The translations under genes and the position numbers were made by a program. Source: Kineosporia babensis (GTDB lineage: Bacteria > Actinomycetota > Actinomycetes > Actinomycetales > Kineosporiaceae). From it: 64,000 bases of DNA. The notes beneath the pieces were generated by a model. It was not told the DNA's origin. It saw nothing but the letters and a program-made list of their open reading frames with translations, and searched no databases. Within the stretch, counting starts at the first letter, position 1. Every line of letters begins with the position of its first letter. Location of the stretch: positions 124,001 to 188,000 of the forward strand of contig NZ_JAJOMB010000011.1 in assembly GCF_021129305.1 (NCBI RefSeq), given 5' to 3'. This document shows, piece by piece, positions 34,621-43,558 of the stretch.

Positions 34621-35907
34621 TTACTGCGGGCGGCGGTTGACCACGTCGCCGATCACGATGATGGCGGGCGGGCGGATGTTCTCCCGCTCGGCCACTTCGC
34701 CGATCTCGGCCAGGCTGGAGACGGTGACCCGCTCGGCCGGCATCGAGCCGTCCTGGATCACCGCCACGCCGGTCTTGCCGTCCCGGCCGTGGGCCATCAG
34801 GGTCTCGGCGATCGCGGGCAGGTTGGCCACGCCCATCAGCACCACGATGGTGCCGTGCAGCCGGGCCAGAGCTGTCCAGTCGATCAGTGAGTCGGGGTTG
34901 TCCGGCGGCAGGTGGCCGGACACGATCACCGCCTCGTGCGCCACCCCGCGGTGGGTCAGCGGGATACCGGCCAGCCCGGGCACCGAGATCGCGCTGCTCA
35001 GACCGGGCACGACCTGGACCGGCACGCCGGCTTCCAGGCAGGCTTCCAGCTCTTCGGAGCCGCGGCCGAACACGTACGGGTCACCGCCCTTGAGCCGGAC
35101 CACGAACTTGCCGGCCAGGGCGTGCTCGACCAGGGCCGCGTTGATCGCTTCCTGTGACATCGAGCGGCCGCGGGGCAGCTTGGTCGCGTCGATCAGCTCG
35201 ACCTCGGGGCTGAGCTCGGGCAGCAGGCTGCGCGGGCCCAGGCGGTCGACCACCACCACGTCGGCCTGACCGAGCAGCCGGCGGCCGCGCACGGTGATCA
35301 GGTCCGGATCGCCCGGGCCGCCACCGACCAGAGCCACTCCGGGCAGCTTCTGCGGCGCCATGTCGGCCCGGGTCTGCTCACCGCGGGCCTGCTTGCGCCG
35401 GGCGAGGATCTCGTCACCGGCCCCGGAACGCAGCCATTCCAGCAGGCTGTCGCGCACCACGGCGGCCCGGATCGGGTCGGCGCCGTGCTCCGAGCCCGGG
35501 CCGATCGACTCGCTGGCCACGGCGATGCGCAGCCCCCGCCACTCGCCGCTGGCCGGGGTGGAAGCCGTACCGGCCGCGCCCCGATCGGCGCGCACGCAGA
35601 ACACCCGGTGCTGCTCGGCCTCCTCGGCCACGGCCGCGTTGACCTCGGGGTTGTCGGTCAGCGCGAGGACGTACCAGGCGCCTTCCAGGTCTCCCGAAGC
35701 GAACGAGCGGCGGTGCCAGGTGATCTCGTCAGCCCCGGCCATGCCTTCGATGGCGGCGGTGACCTCGGGGGCGATCAGCTCGATCCGGGCACCCACGTCG
35801 AGCAGGGGCGGGAGCCGGCGCTGCGCGACGGTGCCACCGCCGACCACCACGACCCGGCGGCCGGTCAGATCGAGCCCGGCGATGTACGGCCTGTCCACTT
35901 GCGGCAT
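34621..35907 (-). CDS. cobA: siroheme synthase / uroporphyrinogen-III C-methyltransferase fusion
   Basis: Fusion of 428 residues. Residues about 1-165 are the CysG-N/Met8p dehydrogenase-ferrochelatase ('GLDLTGRRVVVVGGGTVAQRRLPPLL'); residues 190-428 are the SUMT domain ('GVALVGGGPGDPDLITVRGRRLLGQADVVVVDRL', 'VVRLKGGDPYVFGRGSEE') that makes precorrin-2, the branch to siroheme and cobalamin. ATG at 35907 follows cobT by 4 bp, so it is the last gene of the large minus-strand cob operon. The name cysG would also fit; the two activities are inferred from the domains. Confidence 0.9.
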   Translation of the reverse strand: MPQVDRPYIAGLDLTGRRVVVVGGGTVAQRRLPPLLDVGARIELIAPEVTAAIEGMAGADEITWHRRSFASGDLEGAWYVLALTDNPEVNAAVAEEAEQHRVFCVRADRGAAGTASTPASGEWRGLRIAVASESIGPGSEHGADPIRAAVVRDSLLEWLRSGAGDEILARRKQARGEQTRADMAPQKLPGVALVGGGPGDPDLITVRGRRLLGQADVVVVDRLGPRSLLPELSPEVELIDATKLPRGRSMSQEAINAALVEHALAGKFVVRLKGGDPYVFGRGSEELEACLEAGVPVQVVPGLSSAISVPGLAGIPLTHRGVAHEAVIVSGHLPPDNPDSLIDWTALARLHGTIVVLMGVANLPAIAETLMAHGRDGKTGVAVIQDGSMPAERVTVSSLAEIGEVAERENIRPPAIIVIGDVVNRRPQ

Positions 35908-35911
35908 TGTC

Positions 35912-37102
35912 TCAGGAACTCTTCTCGGTGACGCCCGCGGTGTCGAACGTTGCCATCTCACGCAGCACGGCGACAGCCGATCGGACCAACGGCAGAGCCA
36001 GGACCGCGCCGCTGCCCTCGCCCAGGCGCAGTTCCAGGTCGACCAGCGGGGTCAGGCCCAGATGCTGGAGGGCGACGGCGTGACCGGGCTCGGCGGAGCG
36101 GTGACCGGCCAGGCACGCGTCCAGGGCAGCGGGCGCGAGGGCGGCGGCGACCAGGGCGGCGGCGCCGGCGATGACCCCGTCCAGCACGATCGGGACGCGG
36201 TGGGCGGCGGCACCGAGGATGAACCCGGCGATCTGGGCGTGCTCCAGGCCACCGACCGAGGCCAGGATGTCGATCGGGTCCTGCGGGTGAGTGTCGTTCT
36301 CGGCCGTGCGACGAGCCAGCGCGACCCGGACCACGCCGACCTTGTGCCGGTGGGCCTCCTCGTCGATGCCGGTGCCGCGGCCGGTGACCGAGGCCGGGTC
36401 GGAGCCGGTGAAGGCGGCGATCAGGGTGGCCGAGGCGGTGGTGTTGGCGATCCCCATGTCACCGGCGACCAGGGCGCGGTAGCCGGAGGCGGCCAGCTGC
36501 CCGGCGATCTCGATGCCACTGGCCAGGCTCCGGATCGCCTGCTCGCGGGTCATCGCGGGGCGGACCGAGATGTCGTCGCTGCCCTTGCGCACCGCCCGGG
36601 CGATCAACCGGGGTTGTTCCGGCTGGATGTCGGTGGCGTCGACGGCCAGGGCATCTTCGGCCAACTCGAGGGGGGTGACCACGCCGGCGTCGACCACGAC
36701 CACCGCGGCGCCGCTCTGCCGGGCGAGCACGTTGACGGCGGCGCCACCGGCCAGGAAGTTGGCCACCATCTGAGCGGTGACTTCCTGCGGCCAGGGGCTG
36801 ACGCCCTGGGCGTGAACGCCGTGGTCAGCTGCGAACACCGCCACCGCAGCCGGAGACGGGTCGGGCGGCGGGCAGGTTCCGGCCAGCCCGGCCAGGCGGA
36901 TCGAGACCTCTTCGAGCACGCCGAGGGCGCCGGCCGGCTTGGTCAGACGGGCCTGCTGGTCCCGGGCGGCCTCCAGTGCGCTCGGGTCGGCCGGCCGGAT
37001 CGCGGCGAGGGCTGCGTCGAGTGTGGCCTGAGCCTGCTCCAGGCTCTGGGGCTGGTTCGGAGGCTGCTCGGGGCTCGGTTCCTGGCCCTGGACGGCGGTC
37101 AT
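35912..37102 (-). CDS. cobT: nicotinate-nucleotide-dimethylbenzimidazole phosphoribosyltransferase
   Basis: Makes alpha-ribazole phosphate for the lower ligand of B12. 396 residues. 'VFAADHGVHAQGVSPWPQEVTAQMVANFLAGGAAVNVLA' and 'GDMGIANTTASATL' plus 'GTGIDEEAHRHKVGVV' are signatures, and the glutamate base expected near the end lies in 'LEL RLGEGSGAVLALPLV' (E-G-S-G). The ATG at 37102 follows GGAG by 7 nt. A 306-bp gap with a strong hairpin separates it from cobEC. Confidence 0.92.
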   Translation of the reverse strand: MTAVQGQEPSPEQPPNQPQSLEQAQATLDAALAAIRPADPSALEAARDQQARLTKPAGALGVLEEVSIRLAGLAGTCPPPDPSPAAVAVFAADHGVHAQGVSPWPQEVTAQMVANFLAGGAAVNVLARQSGAAVVVVDAGVVTPLELAEDALAVDATDIQPEQPRLIARAVRKGSDDISVRPAMTREQAIRSLASGIEIAGQLAASGYRALVAGDMGIANTTASATLIAAFTGSDPASVTGRGTGIDEEAHRHKVGVVRVALARRTAENDTHPQDPIDILASVGGLEHAQIAGFILGAAAHRVPIVLDGVIAGAAALVAAALAPAALDACLAGHRSAEPGHAVALQHLGLTPLVDLELRLGEGSGAVLALPLVRSAVAVLREMATFDTAGVTEKSS

Positions 37103-37303
37103 GTGGTGCTCCTGGCGTTGTCGGGGCGGGTGACGCCTGGTCGGCGTGATGGTCCCACCGGGGTGGTGCTCGTCCGGACGCTGGTCGGGACGTATTGGTT
37201 GTCTGCGGCGTCGTGGTCGGCGGCGTCGCCGTCTGCAGCGCTGGGACCGATGACCAGCAGGGGCAGCGCGGCCTGCCGCCGGACCGACGTCCTGACAGCA
37301 TGC

Positions 37304-37334
37304 GGCGCCCGGGCAGGGGTACTGCTCGGGCGCC
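37304..37334 (-). terminator. strong hairpin in the cobEC-cobT gap
   Basis: GGCGCCCG (37304-37311) pairs with CGGGCGCC (37327-37334); inside, GCAG/CTGC extend the stem. It may end or attenuate transcription from cobEC into cobT. Elsewhere in the 306-bp gap I see no gene and no riboswitch; an own promoter for cobT may lie there. Confidence 0.45.
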
Positions 37335-37408
37335 TTACTGACTCGGCCCGGCACCTCGGCGGGGTAACCGCCTCAGGCCGGACCGCGTCCATTGTTCTGG
37401 ATCTTGAA

Positions 37409-39028
37409 CTACTGCTGCGGGGCGGGGTGCACGGCCTGGTTCAGGGCCGCGGCGAACTGGTCCGAGGTGGACTCGTCGCGCACCGCCACCCGCAGCCAGC
37501 CGGAGCCGAGGCCGGGGAAGGTGTCGGCCCGGCGCACCGCCCAGCCCGCCTGACGCAGCCGCAGGTGCACGCCCGCCGGGTCCGGCCCGCCGGCCCGCAG
37601 CAGGACGAACGGAGCGGCCGCGGGGCCGAGCACGTCCACGTCGGGAACCTCGGCCAGGGCCCCGATCAGGTGCTCGCGCGCCTCGGCCTGGCGCTTGGCG
37701 AAACCGTCGGCCTCGGCCAGCGCCTCCGGCGTGGTGACGGCCAGCGCGGCCTCCACCGCCAGCGAGTTCACCGCCCACAGCGACTGGGTGGCCGCGCAGG
37801 CGCGCAGGAGTTCCGGGGCGCCCAGCAGATAACCGATCCGCAGACCGGCCAGGCCCCAGCTCTTGGTGAGGCTCCGGACCACGACCAGGCCGGGCACGTT
37901 CGGCGCGGGCCGCTGCGGGCTACCGGCCAGCGACTGCGACTCCCCCGGAACCGCGTCCATGAACGCCTCGTCGACCACCAGCACCCGGCCGGGGCGAGAC
38001 AGCGCGATCAGGGTCTCGGCGCGGTGCAGCACCGACGTCGGGTTGGTCGGGTTCCCGACCATCACCAGGTCGGCGTCGTCGGGGATCATGCCCGGATCGA
38101 TCTGGAACGGCGGGGCGAGCACCACCCGCTGCACCTCGTGGCCGGCCGCCAGCAGCGCGGCCTCGGGCTCGGTGAACTGCGGGTGGATCATCACCGCGCG
38201 GTGCGGGGCCAGCGCCCGGGCCAGCAGCACGAAGGCCTCGGCGCCACCGGCGGTCAGCAGCACCTGGTCGGCCGGGCGGCCGTGCCGGGCGGCGATCGCC
38301 TCGGTGGCGGCGCGCGGATCGGGGTAGGCGGCCAGGTCGGCCACCGCGTCGCGCAGCCGCTGCTGCAGCCACTGCGGGGCGGCACCACGCACGTTGACGG
38401 CGAGATCGACCAGCCCCGGAGCCACCTCGGCGTCACCGTGGTGACCCAGGTCCTCGGCGATGTACGCCTCGTCGTAGGCGCCCGGCTCGGTGCTCATCGC
38501 GTAGGCGCCCGGTGAGGCCTGCTGGGCCGGGGCACCCTGCGCCACCCGGCCCAGGGCGACCGTGACACCGCGGTAGGTGTGCTTGTTGCCGATCAGCTGC
38601 GCGTCCGAAGCGAGCACCGCGGCCTCGGCCACCGAGGGCACCCCGACCAGCCGTTCGGTCGTGGGCGAGGGATTCGGGACCTGCTGGCCGGCCAGGACGT
38701 CGGCGGGCAGGAACTTCAGCGGGACGTTCAGCACGTCGGCCAGCTCGAGCAGGGCCTCCTCGCTCTGCTTGGCGTCGACCGTGGCGATCGCGATCACGTC
38801 GCGGGCGCGCAGGCCGGCCATCGACAGCGCCTGGCCCATCGCCATCCGCACGTCCCGGATGCCGACGCCGCGGCGCGAGCCGATGCCGACCACGATCTGC
38901 TCGCCGGTGCCCTGCAGGTCCAGGTGCAGGCTGCCGGTGATCGGGCCGATCGTGTTGTAGCGGTCGCGGATCTCCTCGGGGCTGCGGCCGTCGGTCGCGC
39001 CGGTGTCGGAAGCTGCGGTGGTCGACAT
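37409..39028 (-). CDS. CobE (CbiG C-terminal) - CobC fusion
   Basis: 539 residues. Residues about 40-150 are the CobE/CbiG C-terminal domain ('VVGIGSRRGVGIRDVRMAMGQALSMAGL', 'IATVDAKQSEEALLELADVLNVPLKFLPADVL', 'SVAEAAVLASDAQLI'). Residues 180-535 form a fold type I PLP enzyme like CobC (L-threonine-phosphate decarboxylase group, Rv2231c-like): 'LLTAGGAEAFVLLARAL', 'MVGNPTNPTS', 'VVVDEAF', PLP lysine in 'RSLTKSWGLAGLRIGY'. CobC-like proteins make the aminopropanol arm. Overlaps cobB by one base (TGATG). The fusion joins a poorly understood ring-processing protein to an arm-forming enzyme. Confidence 0.88.
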   Translation of the reverse strand: MSTTAASDTGATDGRSPEEIRDRYNTIGPITGSLHLDLQGTGEQIVVGIGSRRGVGIRDVRMAMGQALSMAGLRARDVIAIATVDAKQSEEALLELADVLNVPLKFLPADVLAGQQVPNPSPTTERLVGVPSVAEAAVLASDAQLIGNKHTYRGVTVALGRVAQGAPAQQASPGAYAMSTEPGAYDEAYIAEDLGHHGDAEVAPGLVDLAVNVRGAAPQWLQQRLRDAVADLAAYPDPRAATEAIAARHGRPADQVLLTAGGAEAFVLLARALAPHRAVMIHPQFTEPEAALLAAGHEVQRVVLAPPFQIDPGMIPDDADLVMVGNPTNPTSVLHRAETLIALSRPGRVLVVDEAFMDAVPGESQSLAGSPQRPAPNVPGLVVVRSLTKSWGLAGLRIGYLLGAPELLRACAATQSLWAVNSLAVEAALAVTTPEALAEADGFAKRQAEAREHLIGALAEVPDVDVLGPAAAPFVLLRAGGPDPAGVHLRLRQAGWAVRRADTFPGLGSGWLRVAVRDESTSDQFAAALNQAVHPAPQQ

Positions 39029-40503
39029 CAGGCTTTGACCTCTCTTCCTCTACCGGGGGCACCGGTCGAGATACGGGCAACGTTCAGGCGGGCGGCCTCG
39101 GTCAGGCGCAGCGCGGCGCCCGGCATCGAAGCCCAGTGCAGATGGAGGTAGGAGGCATGGACACTACCTTCGACGAATCCCTCCCGTTGCCGGCTCCCGT
39201 CCGGGGCCGTCCATTCCCAGGCAGGGGTGACACCCGTGCCCGGACGGCAGGCCGTCCGGTGGAACTCGTGGCCACGCACCGTTGCGCCGGCGGTGGCGAG
39301 GACGGAGTCACTCATCGCAGTCGCCTCTCTGTATCCCAGGGTGAGCCGGCCGGTCATACTCGCGTCCGTGTCCAGCACACCGCACATCTCCCGATCATCG
39401 AGAGAGCGTGCCAGGTAGAGCAAACCCGCGCACTCCGCCACGATGGGAGCTTGAGCTTTTGCTTGGGCAGCAACGGCAATTCGTAACGGACGGTTGGCCG
39501 ACAGTTCCTCTGCGTAGATCTCGGGAAAGCCTCCACCGATCACCAGCCCGCTCGTGCCCTCCGGCAGGCGCTCGTCCTTGCGCGGGTCGAAGGTGACCAC
39601 ATCGGCCCCGGCCGCCGTGAGCAACTCGGCGGTTTCGGCGTAGGAGAAGGTGAACGCGGCCCCGCCGGCCATCGCCACGACCGGCCGGCCGAACCCGGTT
39701 CCTGACCTTCGGCCCTTCTTTTCGGGCCAGAGGTCACCGGTTTCCGCAACAACCGTCGTTTTTCGAGCCGCCTCGATCTCGTCCGCGGCGTTCCAGGCCG
39801 GGCCGGGAAGCTCCGGGGCTGACCGGGCGAGGGCCAGCACCGCGTCCAGGTCCACCGCGTCGGCCACTACCGCACCCAGCCCGCGCACCACGTCCACGGC
39901 TTCCTGGGAGCGCTCGGCGGCGGGCACAAGACCCAGGTGCCGAGAGGGCGTCGCGAGTGCATCGTGACGGCGGATCGCGCCGAGCACCGGGATGCCGAGT
40001 TCTTCCAGCGCCAGCCGCAGGATCATCTCGTGCCGGTCGGAGCCGACCCGGTTCAGGATCACGCCGCCGACCCTGATCCGCGGGTCGAACCCGGCGAAGC
40101 CCTTGACCAGCGCGGCCACCGAGCGACCCATCGCGGTGCTGTCGACGACCAGCAGGACGGGGGCGTCCAGGGTGCGGGCCACGTGGGCGGTGGAGGCGAA
40201 CTCGCCCCGGCCGGCGGCCCCGTCGTACAGGCCCATCACGCCCTCGATGACGGCCAGGTCGGTCGCGGCGGAGGCGTGCTTGAACAGCGGGATCAGGCGT
40301 TCCTCGCCGACCAGCCAGGGATCGAGGGTGCGGCCCGGGCGCCCGGCGGCGAGCGCGTGGTAGCCCGGGTCGATGTAGTCCGGGCCAACCTTGTGCGGGC
40401 TGACCGTCAGTCCCCGGGCGGCGAAGGCGGCGAGCAGGCCGGTGGCCACGCTGGTCTTGCCGTGGCCGCTGGCCGGCGCCGCCACCACGATCCGGGCGGT
40501 CAT
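39028..40503 (-). CDS. cobB: cobyrinate / hydrogenobyrinate a,c-diamide synthase
   Basis: ATP- and glutamine-dependent amidase, 491 residues. N-terminal P-loop 'APASGHGKTSVATGLLAAF' with 'VIEGVMGLYDG' and 'VVDSTAMGRSVAALVKGF'; C-terminal glutamine amidotransferase-like half with the Cys nucleophile in 'VAECAGLLYLARSL' and 'GHEFHRTAC'. In the aerobic route it makes the a,c-diamide that CobN then charges with cobalt. ATG at 40503, 34 bp after cobO. Confidence 0.92.
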   Translation of the reverse strand: MTARIVVAAPASGHGKTSVATGLLAAFAARGLTVSPHKVGPDYIDPGYHALAAGRPGRTLDPWLVGEERLIPLFKHASAATDLAVIEGVMGLYDGAAGRGEFASTAHVARTLDAPVLLVVDSTAMGRSVAALVKGFAGFDPRIRVGGVILNRVGSDRHEMILRLALEELGIPVLGAIRRHDALATPSRHLGLVPAAERSQEAVDVVRGLGAVVADAVDLDAVLALARSAPELPGPAWNAADEIEAARKTTVVAETGDLWPEKKGRRSGTGFGRPVVAMAGGAAFTFSYAETAELLTAAGADVVTFDPRKDERLPEGTSGLVIGGGFPEIYAEELSANRPLRIAVAAQAKAQAPIVAECAGLLYLARSLDDREMCGVLDTDASMTGRLTLGYREATAMSDSVLATAGATVRGHEFHRTACRPGTGVTPAWEWTAPDGSRQREGFVEGSVHASYLHLHWASMPGAALRLTEAARLNVARISTGAPGRGREVKA

Positions 40504-40537
40504 CGGCCGGTGGCCGAGGGGCGCAGGAGGGCGGTGA

Positions 40538-41152
40538 TCACCATTCGATGCCCCGCTGGCCCTTCTGGCCCGCGTCCATCGGGTGCTTGATCTTCGTGGT
40601 CTCCATGACCAGGTCGGCCGCGTCCATCAGGTCGGGATGCGCGTCCCGGCCGGTGATGATCACGTGCTGGTGCCCGGGCCGGTTGCGCAGCGTCTCGACC
40701 ACCTCGGCCACGTCCACCCAGCCCCACTTCATCGGGTAGGTGAACTCGTCCAGCACGTAGAGCCCGTGCTCCTCGGCGGCGAGCCGGCGCTGGATCTCCC
40801 GCCAGCCCTCCAGCGCGGCCTCGGCGTGCTCCTCGTCCGAGCCGGGCTTGCGCGACCAGGACCAGCCCTCGCCCATCTTGGCCCAGCTGACCGCGCCGCC
40901 CTCACCGGTCTGCTCGTGCAGCCGGCCGAGCGCCCGGAACGCGTTCTCCTCGCCGACCTTCCACTTCGCCGACTTCACGAACTGGAACACGCCGATCGAC
41001 CAGCCCTGGGTCCAGCCGCGCAGGGCCAGGCCGAAGGCGGCGGTGGACTTCCCCTTCATGGTGCCGGTGTGGACGATGACCAGCGGCCGGTTGCGGCGCT
41101 GGCGAGTGGTGAGCCCGTCGCGGGGGACGGCCACCGGTTGGCCCTGAGGCAT
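40538..41152 (-). CDS. cobO: cob(I)yrinic acid a,c-diamide adenosyltransferase
   Basis: 204 residues of the CobO/CobA(Salmonella) family. Walker A variant 'HTGTMKGKSTAAFGLALRG', 'GVFQFVKSAKWKVGEENAF', 'LYVLDEFTYPMKWGWVD' (Walker B) and 'VIITGRDAHPDLMDAADLVMETTKIKHPMDAGQKGQRGIEW' are all standard. Adds the adenosyl group to the cobalt after reduction. Start overlaps the chelatase stop by one base (TGATG). Confidence 0.95.
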   Translation of the reverse strand: MPQGQPVAVPRDGLTTRQRRNRPLVIVHTGTMKGKSTAAFGLALRGWTQGWSIGVFQFVKSAKWKVGEENAFRALGRLHEQTGEGGAVSWAKMGEGWSWSRKPGSDEEHAEAALEGWREIQRRLAAEEHGLYVLDEFTYPMKWGWVDVAEVVETLRNRPGHQHVIITGRDAHPDLMDAADLVMETTKIKHPMDAGQKGQRGIEW

Positions 41153-43296
41153 CAGGCGATCCTTCGTTCCGTCTGCTGGTTGACCTGGTCACGAACCATT
41201 CCGGCGAGCGACTCCGCGCGCAGGTCGTCCAGGGTGATGAGTTCTCCGCCGAGGCCGGCGGCGAGTTTTCCGGCCATGCCCAGGCGCACGATGCCGCGTT
41301 CGCAGTCCACCACCACGCTGCGGATGCCGCGGCGGGCGAACTCGGCGGCGATGGGCGTCGGGTCCTCCCCGGCGGTATGGCGGCCGTCGGTGACCAGAAC
41401 CAGCAACGGACGCCGGTGCGGGTCGCGGAGCTTCTCGTTGCCGATCACGGTCCAGGACTTGCGCAGCCCGGCCGAGAGCGGGGTGCGGCCGCCGGTGGGC
41501 AGCCGGTCCAGACGCATCCGGGCGGCCTCGACCGCGCCGGTGGGCGGCAGCGCCAGCTCGGCCTCCTGACCCCGGAAGGTGATCAGCCCGACCCGGTCCC
41601 GGCGCTGGTAGGCGTCCAGGAGCAGGGAGAGCACGGCGCCCTTGACCGCGGCCATGCGCTGTTTGGCGGCCATCGAGCCGGAGGCGTCGACGCAGAAGAG
41701 GATCAGGTTGCCCTCGCGGCCTTCGCGCACGCCGAGCCGGATGTCGTCACGGCGCAGCACAACTGGGCCGCCCGGTAGCCGGCCGCGGGCGTGCTGCTGG
41801 CTGGCGGCGGCGGTCAGGGTGGCCGGCAGGTGCACCCGGCCCGAGCTGCGTTCGGACGTCAGCGGCAAGGTCGCGATGGTCCGGCCGGACTCGGTCAGTG
41901 CCCGGGAACGTCGCCCGGATGCGCCTTTTCCGAGGCCCGGAACCTTGAACGAGCGCACCTTGAACGGATTCGTGGCGGCGACCGCGTCCTGCGTCGCGGC
42001 CGGAGTCCGGCTTTCGGCGTTCTGCTGCGGGTTCTGGGTCGGGTTCTTCCCGGTCGGCTGCTGCCCCTCGGCCTGCTGACCTTCGGCCTGCCGGCCCTGA
42101 GGCTGCTGGTCCGGGTGCTGCTGGCTCTGGGTGCCCGGCTGCTCAGCCGGCCCCGTCGCCGAGTCCTGGTGCGAACCGGTGTCCTGGCGATCGTCCCCAG
42201 TTTCGCTCTGTTGGGAGTTGTTCGGGTCCTGGCCGCCGGGACCACCTTCGGGCCCACCGTCCGGGTCGGTCTCGGGCGGTTCGGGATCCTCGGGGGTGTT
42301 GTTGCGCAGAGCCTCGTCGAGCAGGTTCTCGTCCATACCGGGAGCGTCGAACGGATCCCGCCGACGCCGGTGCGGCAGCGCGAACATCGCTGCCACGCGG
42401 ACATCTTCACTGGTTACCTTGCTCCGACCGGACCAGGCTGCATGCGCCCGGGCGGTGCGGGCGACCACCAGGTCGGCGCGCATCCCGTCCACGTCGAAAG
42501 CCGCGCACACGGCCGCGATCTGACGCAGGACGCCGTCGGAGAGCTCGACCGTGGCCAGGTGCTCGCGAGCGGAGACGATCCGCGCGGCCAGCTCGCGCTC
42601 GGCCTCCTGCCACTCCTTGATGAAGGCTTCGGGATCGGCGTCGAAAGCCAGCCGGCGGCGCACCACCTCGGCCCGCACATCGGGGTCCCGGCTGGCTCGC
42701 ACCTCGACGGTCAGGCCGAACCGGTCGAGCAGCTGCGGGCGCAGCTCGCCCTCTTCCGGGTTCATGGTGCCGACCAGCACGAATCGCGCGGCGTGGGTGA
42801 TCGAGATGCTCTCGCGCTCGATGTGCACGCGTCCCATGGCCGCCGCGTCGAGCAGCACGTCCACCAGGTGGTCGTGCAGCAGGTTGACCTCGTCCACGTA
42901 CAGGATGCCGCGATGCGCCCCGGCCAGCAGACCGGGCTCGTAGGCCCGCACACCGGCGGACAGCGCTCGATCAAGGTCGAGAGAGCCGAGCAGACGGTCT
43001 TCGGTAGCACCCACCGGCAGCTCGACCAGCCGGGCCGGGCGCGGGTGGTGCTCGTGGCCGTGCGGCTGATCGGGGCAGTCCGGGTCCGGGGCGTGCGGGT
43101 CGCAGCCGAATCGGCAGCCGGAGATCACGTCCACCGGAGGCAGCAGGTTCGCCAGGGCGCGGACCGCGGTCGACTTGGCCGTGCCCTTCTCACCACGGAC
43201 AAGCACGCCGCCGATGTCGGGGGCCACCGAGGAAAGAAGAAGCGACAGGACGAGATCGTCCATGCCGACAACGGCCGTCAACGGGTACGGGGGCAC
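41152..43296 (-). CDS. cobaltochelatase ChlI-ChlD-type subunit (AAA+ / VWA)
   Basis: 714 residues. Residues about 5-330 form the AAA+ ATPase (Walker A 'VRGEKGTAKSTAVRALANLLPP', 'YVDEVNLLHDHLVDVLLDAAAMGRVHIERE', 'LVGTMNPEEGELRPQLLDRFGL'); 330-480 is a Gln/Pro/Glu-rich linker; 500-714 is the VWA domain with MIDAS 'FCVDASGSMAAKQRM'. Such single-chain subunits replace CobS+CobT(chelatase) and partner with CobN. GTG at 43296 has GGAGGAA upstream; the DNA further upstream is riboswitch RNA. Transcribed as the second unit after cobQ, controlled by a cobalamin riboswitch. Confidence 0.92.
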   Translation of the reverse strand: MPPYPLTAVVGMDDLVLSLLLSSVAPDIGGVLVRGEKGTAKSTAVRALANLLPPVDVISGCRFGCDPHAPDPDCPDQPHGHEHHPRPARLVELPVGATEDRLLGSLDLDRALSAGVRAYEPGLLAGAHRGILYVDEVNLLHDHLVDVLLDAAAMGRVHIERESISITHAARFVLVGTMNPEEGELRPQLLDRFGLTVEVRASRDPDVRAEVVRRRLAFDADPEAFIKEWQEAERELAARIVSAREHLATVELSDGVLRQIAAVCAAFDVDGMRADLVVARTARAHAAWSGRSKVTSEDVRVAAMFALPHRRRRDPFDAPGMDENLLDEALRNNTPEDPEPPETDPDGGPEGGPGGQDPNNSQQSETGDDRQDTGSHQDSATGPAEQPGTQSQQHPDQQPQGRQAEGQQAEGQQPTGKNPTQNPQQNAESRTPAATQDAVAATNPFKVRSFKVPGLGKGASGRRSRALTESGRTIATLPLTSERSSGRVHLPATLTAAASQQHARGRLPGGPVVLRRDDIRLGVREGREGNLILFCVDASGSMAAKQRMAAVKGAVLSLLLDAYQRRDRVGLITFRGQEAELALPPTGAVEAARMRLDRLPTGGRTPLSAGLRKSWTVIGNEKLRDPHRRPLLVLVTDGRHTAGEDPTPIAAEFARRGIRSVVVDCERGIVRLGMAGKLAAGLGGELITLDDLRAESLAGMVRDQVNQQTERRIA

Positions 43297-43369
43297 CTGG
43301 GGTTCCTCCACTCCCGGCGGGTCTCCACGCCCGCCGCTCGCGCACACCACGCCCAGGCGGGCGTGGGGA

Positions 43370-43520
43370 CCTGATCGAAGTACCTGGCTTCCGGATCGTG
43401 TCCGGTCACAGTGGCGGGACCGCCCCGGACTCGGAGACCGGCCGATGTGGCCGTCCTCCTGCACCGGCGTTCCTCCGCACAGGTCGCCTCGGATACTGCC
43501 ACATTCGGATGACCGGGCAA
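43370..43520 (-). ncRNA. cobalamin riboswitch with inserted hairpin, upstream of chelatase gene
   Basis: Minus-strand order: GAGGAACGCCGGTG (43477-43464), an extra stretch of about 28 nt, then GAGTCCGG, GGCGGTCCCGCCACTGTGACCGG (43424-43402) and GAAGCCAGGTACTTCG (43391-43376). These are B12-box strings as in the cobN element, but the normal few bases between GGTG and AGTCCGG are replaced by an additional hairpin (43433-43460). It lies between cobQ and the chelatase GTG. Outer ends approximate. Confidence 0.8.
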
Positions 43521-43558
43521 TCCTCCGCACGAAGTCACGACCGCGGCCGACCCGGTGA

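Noticed and set aside
35294-38515. Long plus-strand open frame opposite cysG, cobT and cobEC
   Set aside because: No motif and no start context; real genes lie on the minus strand.
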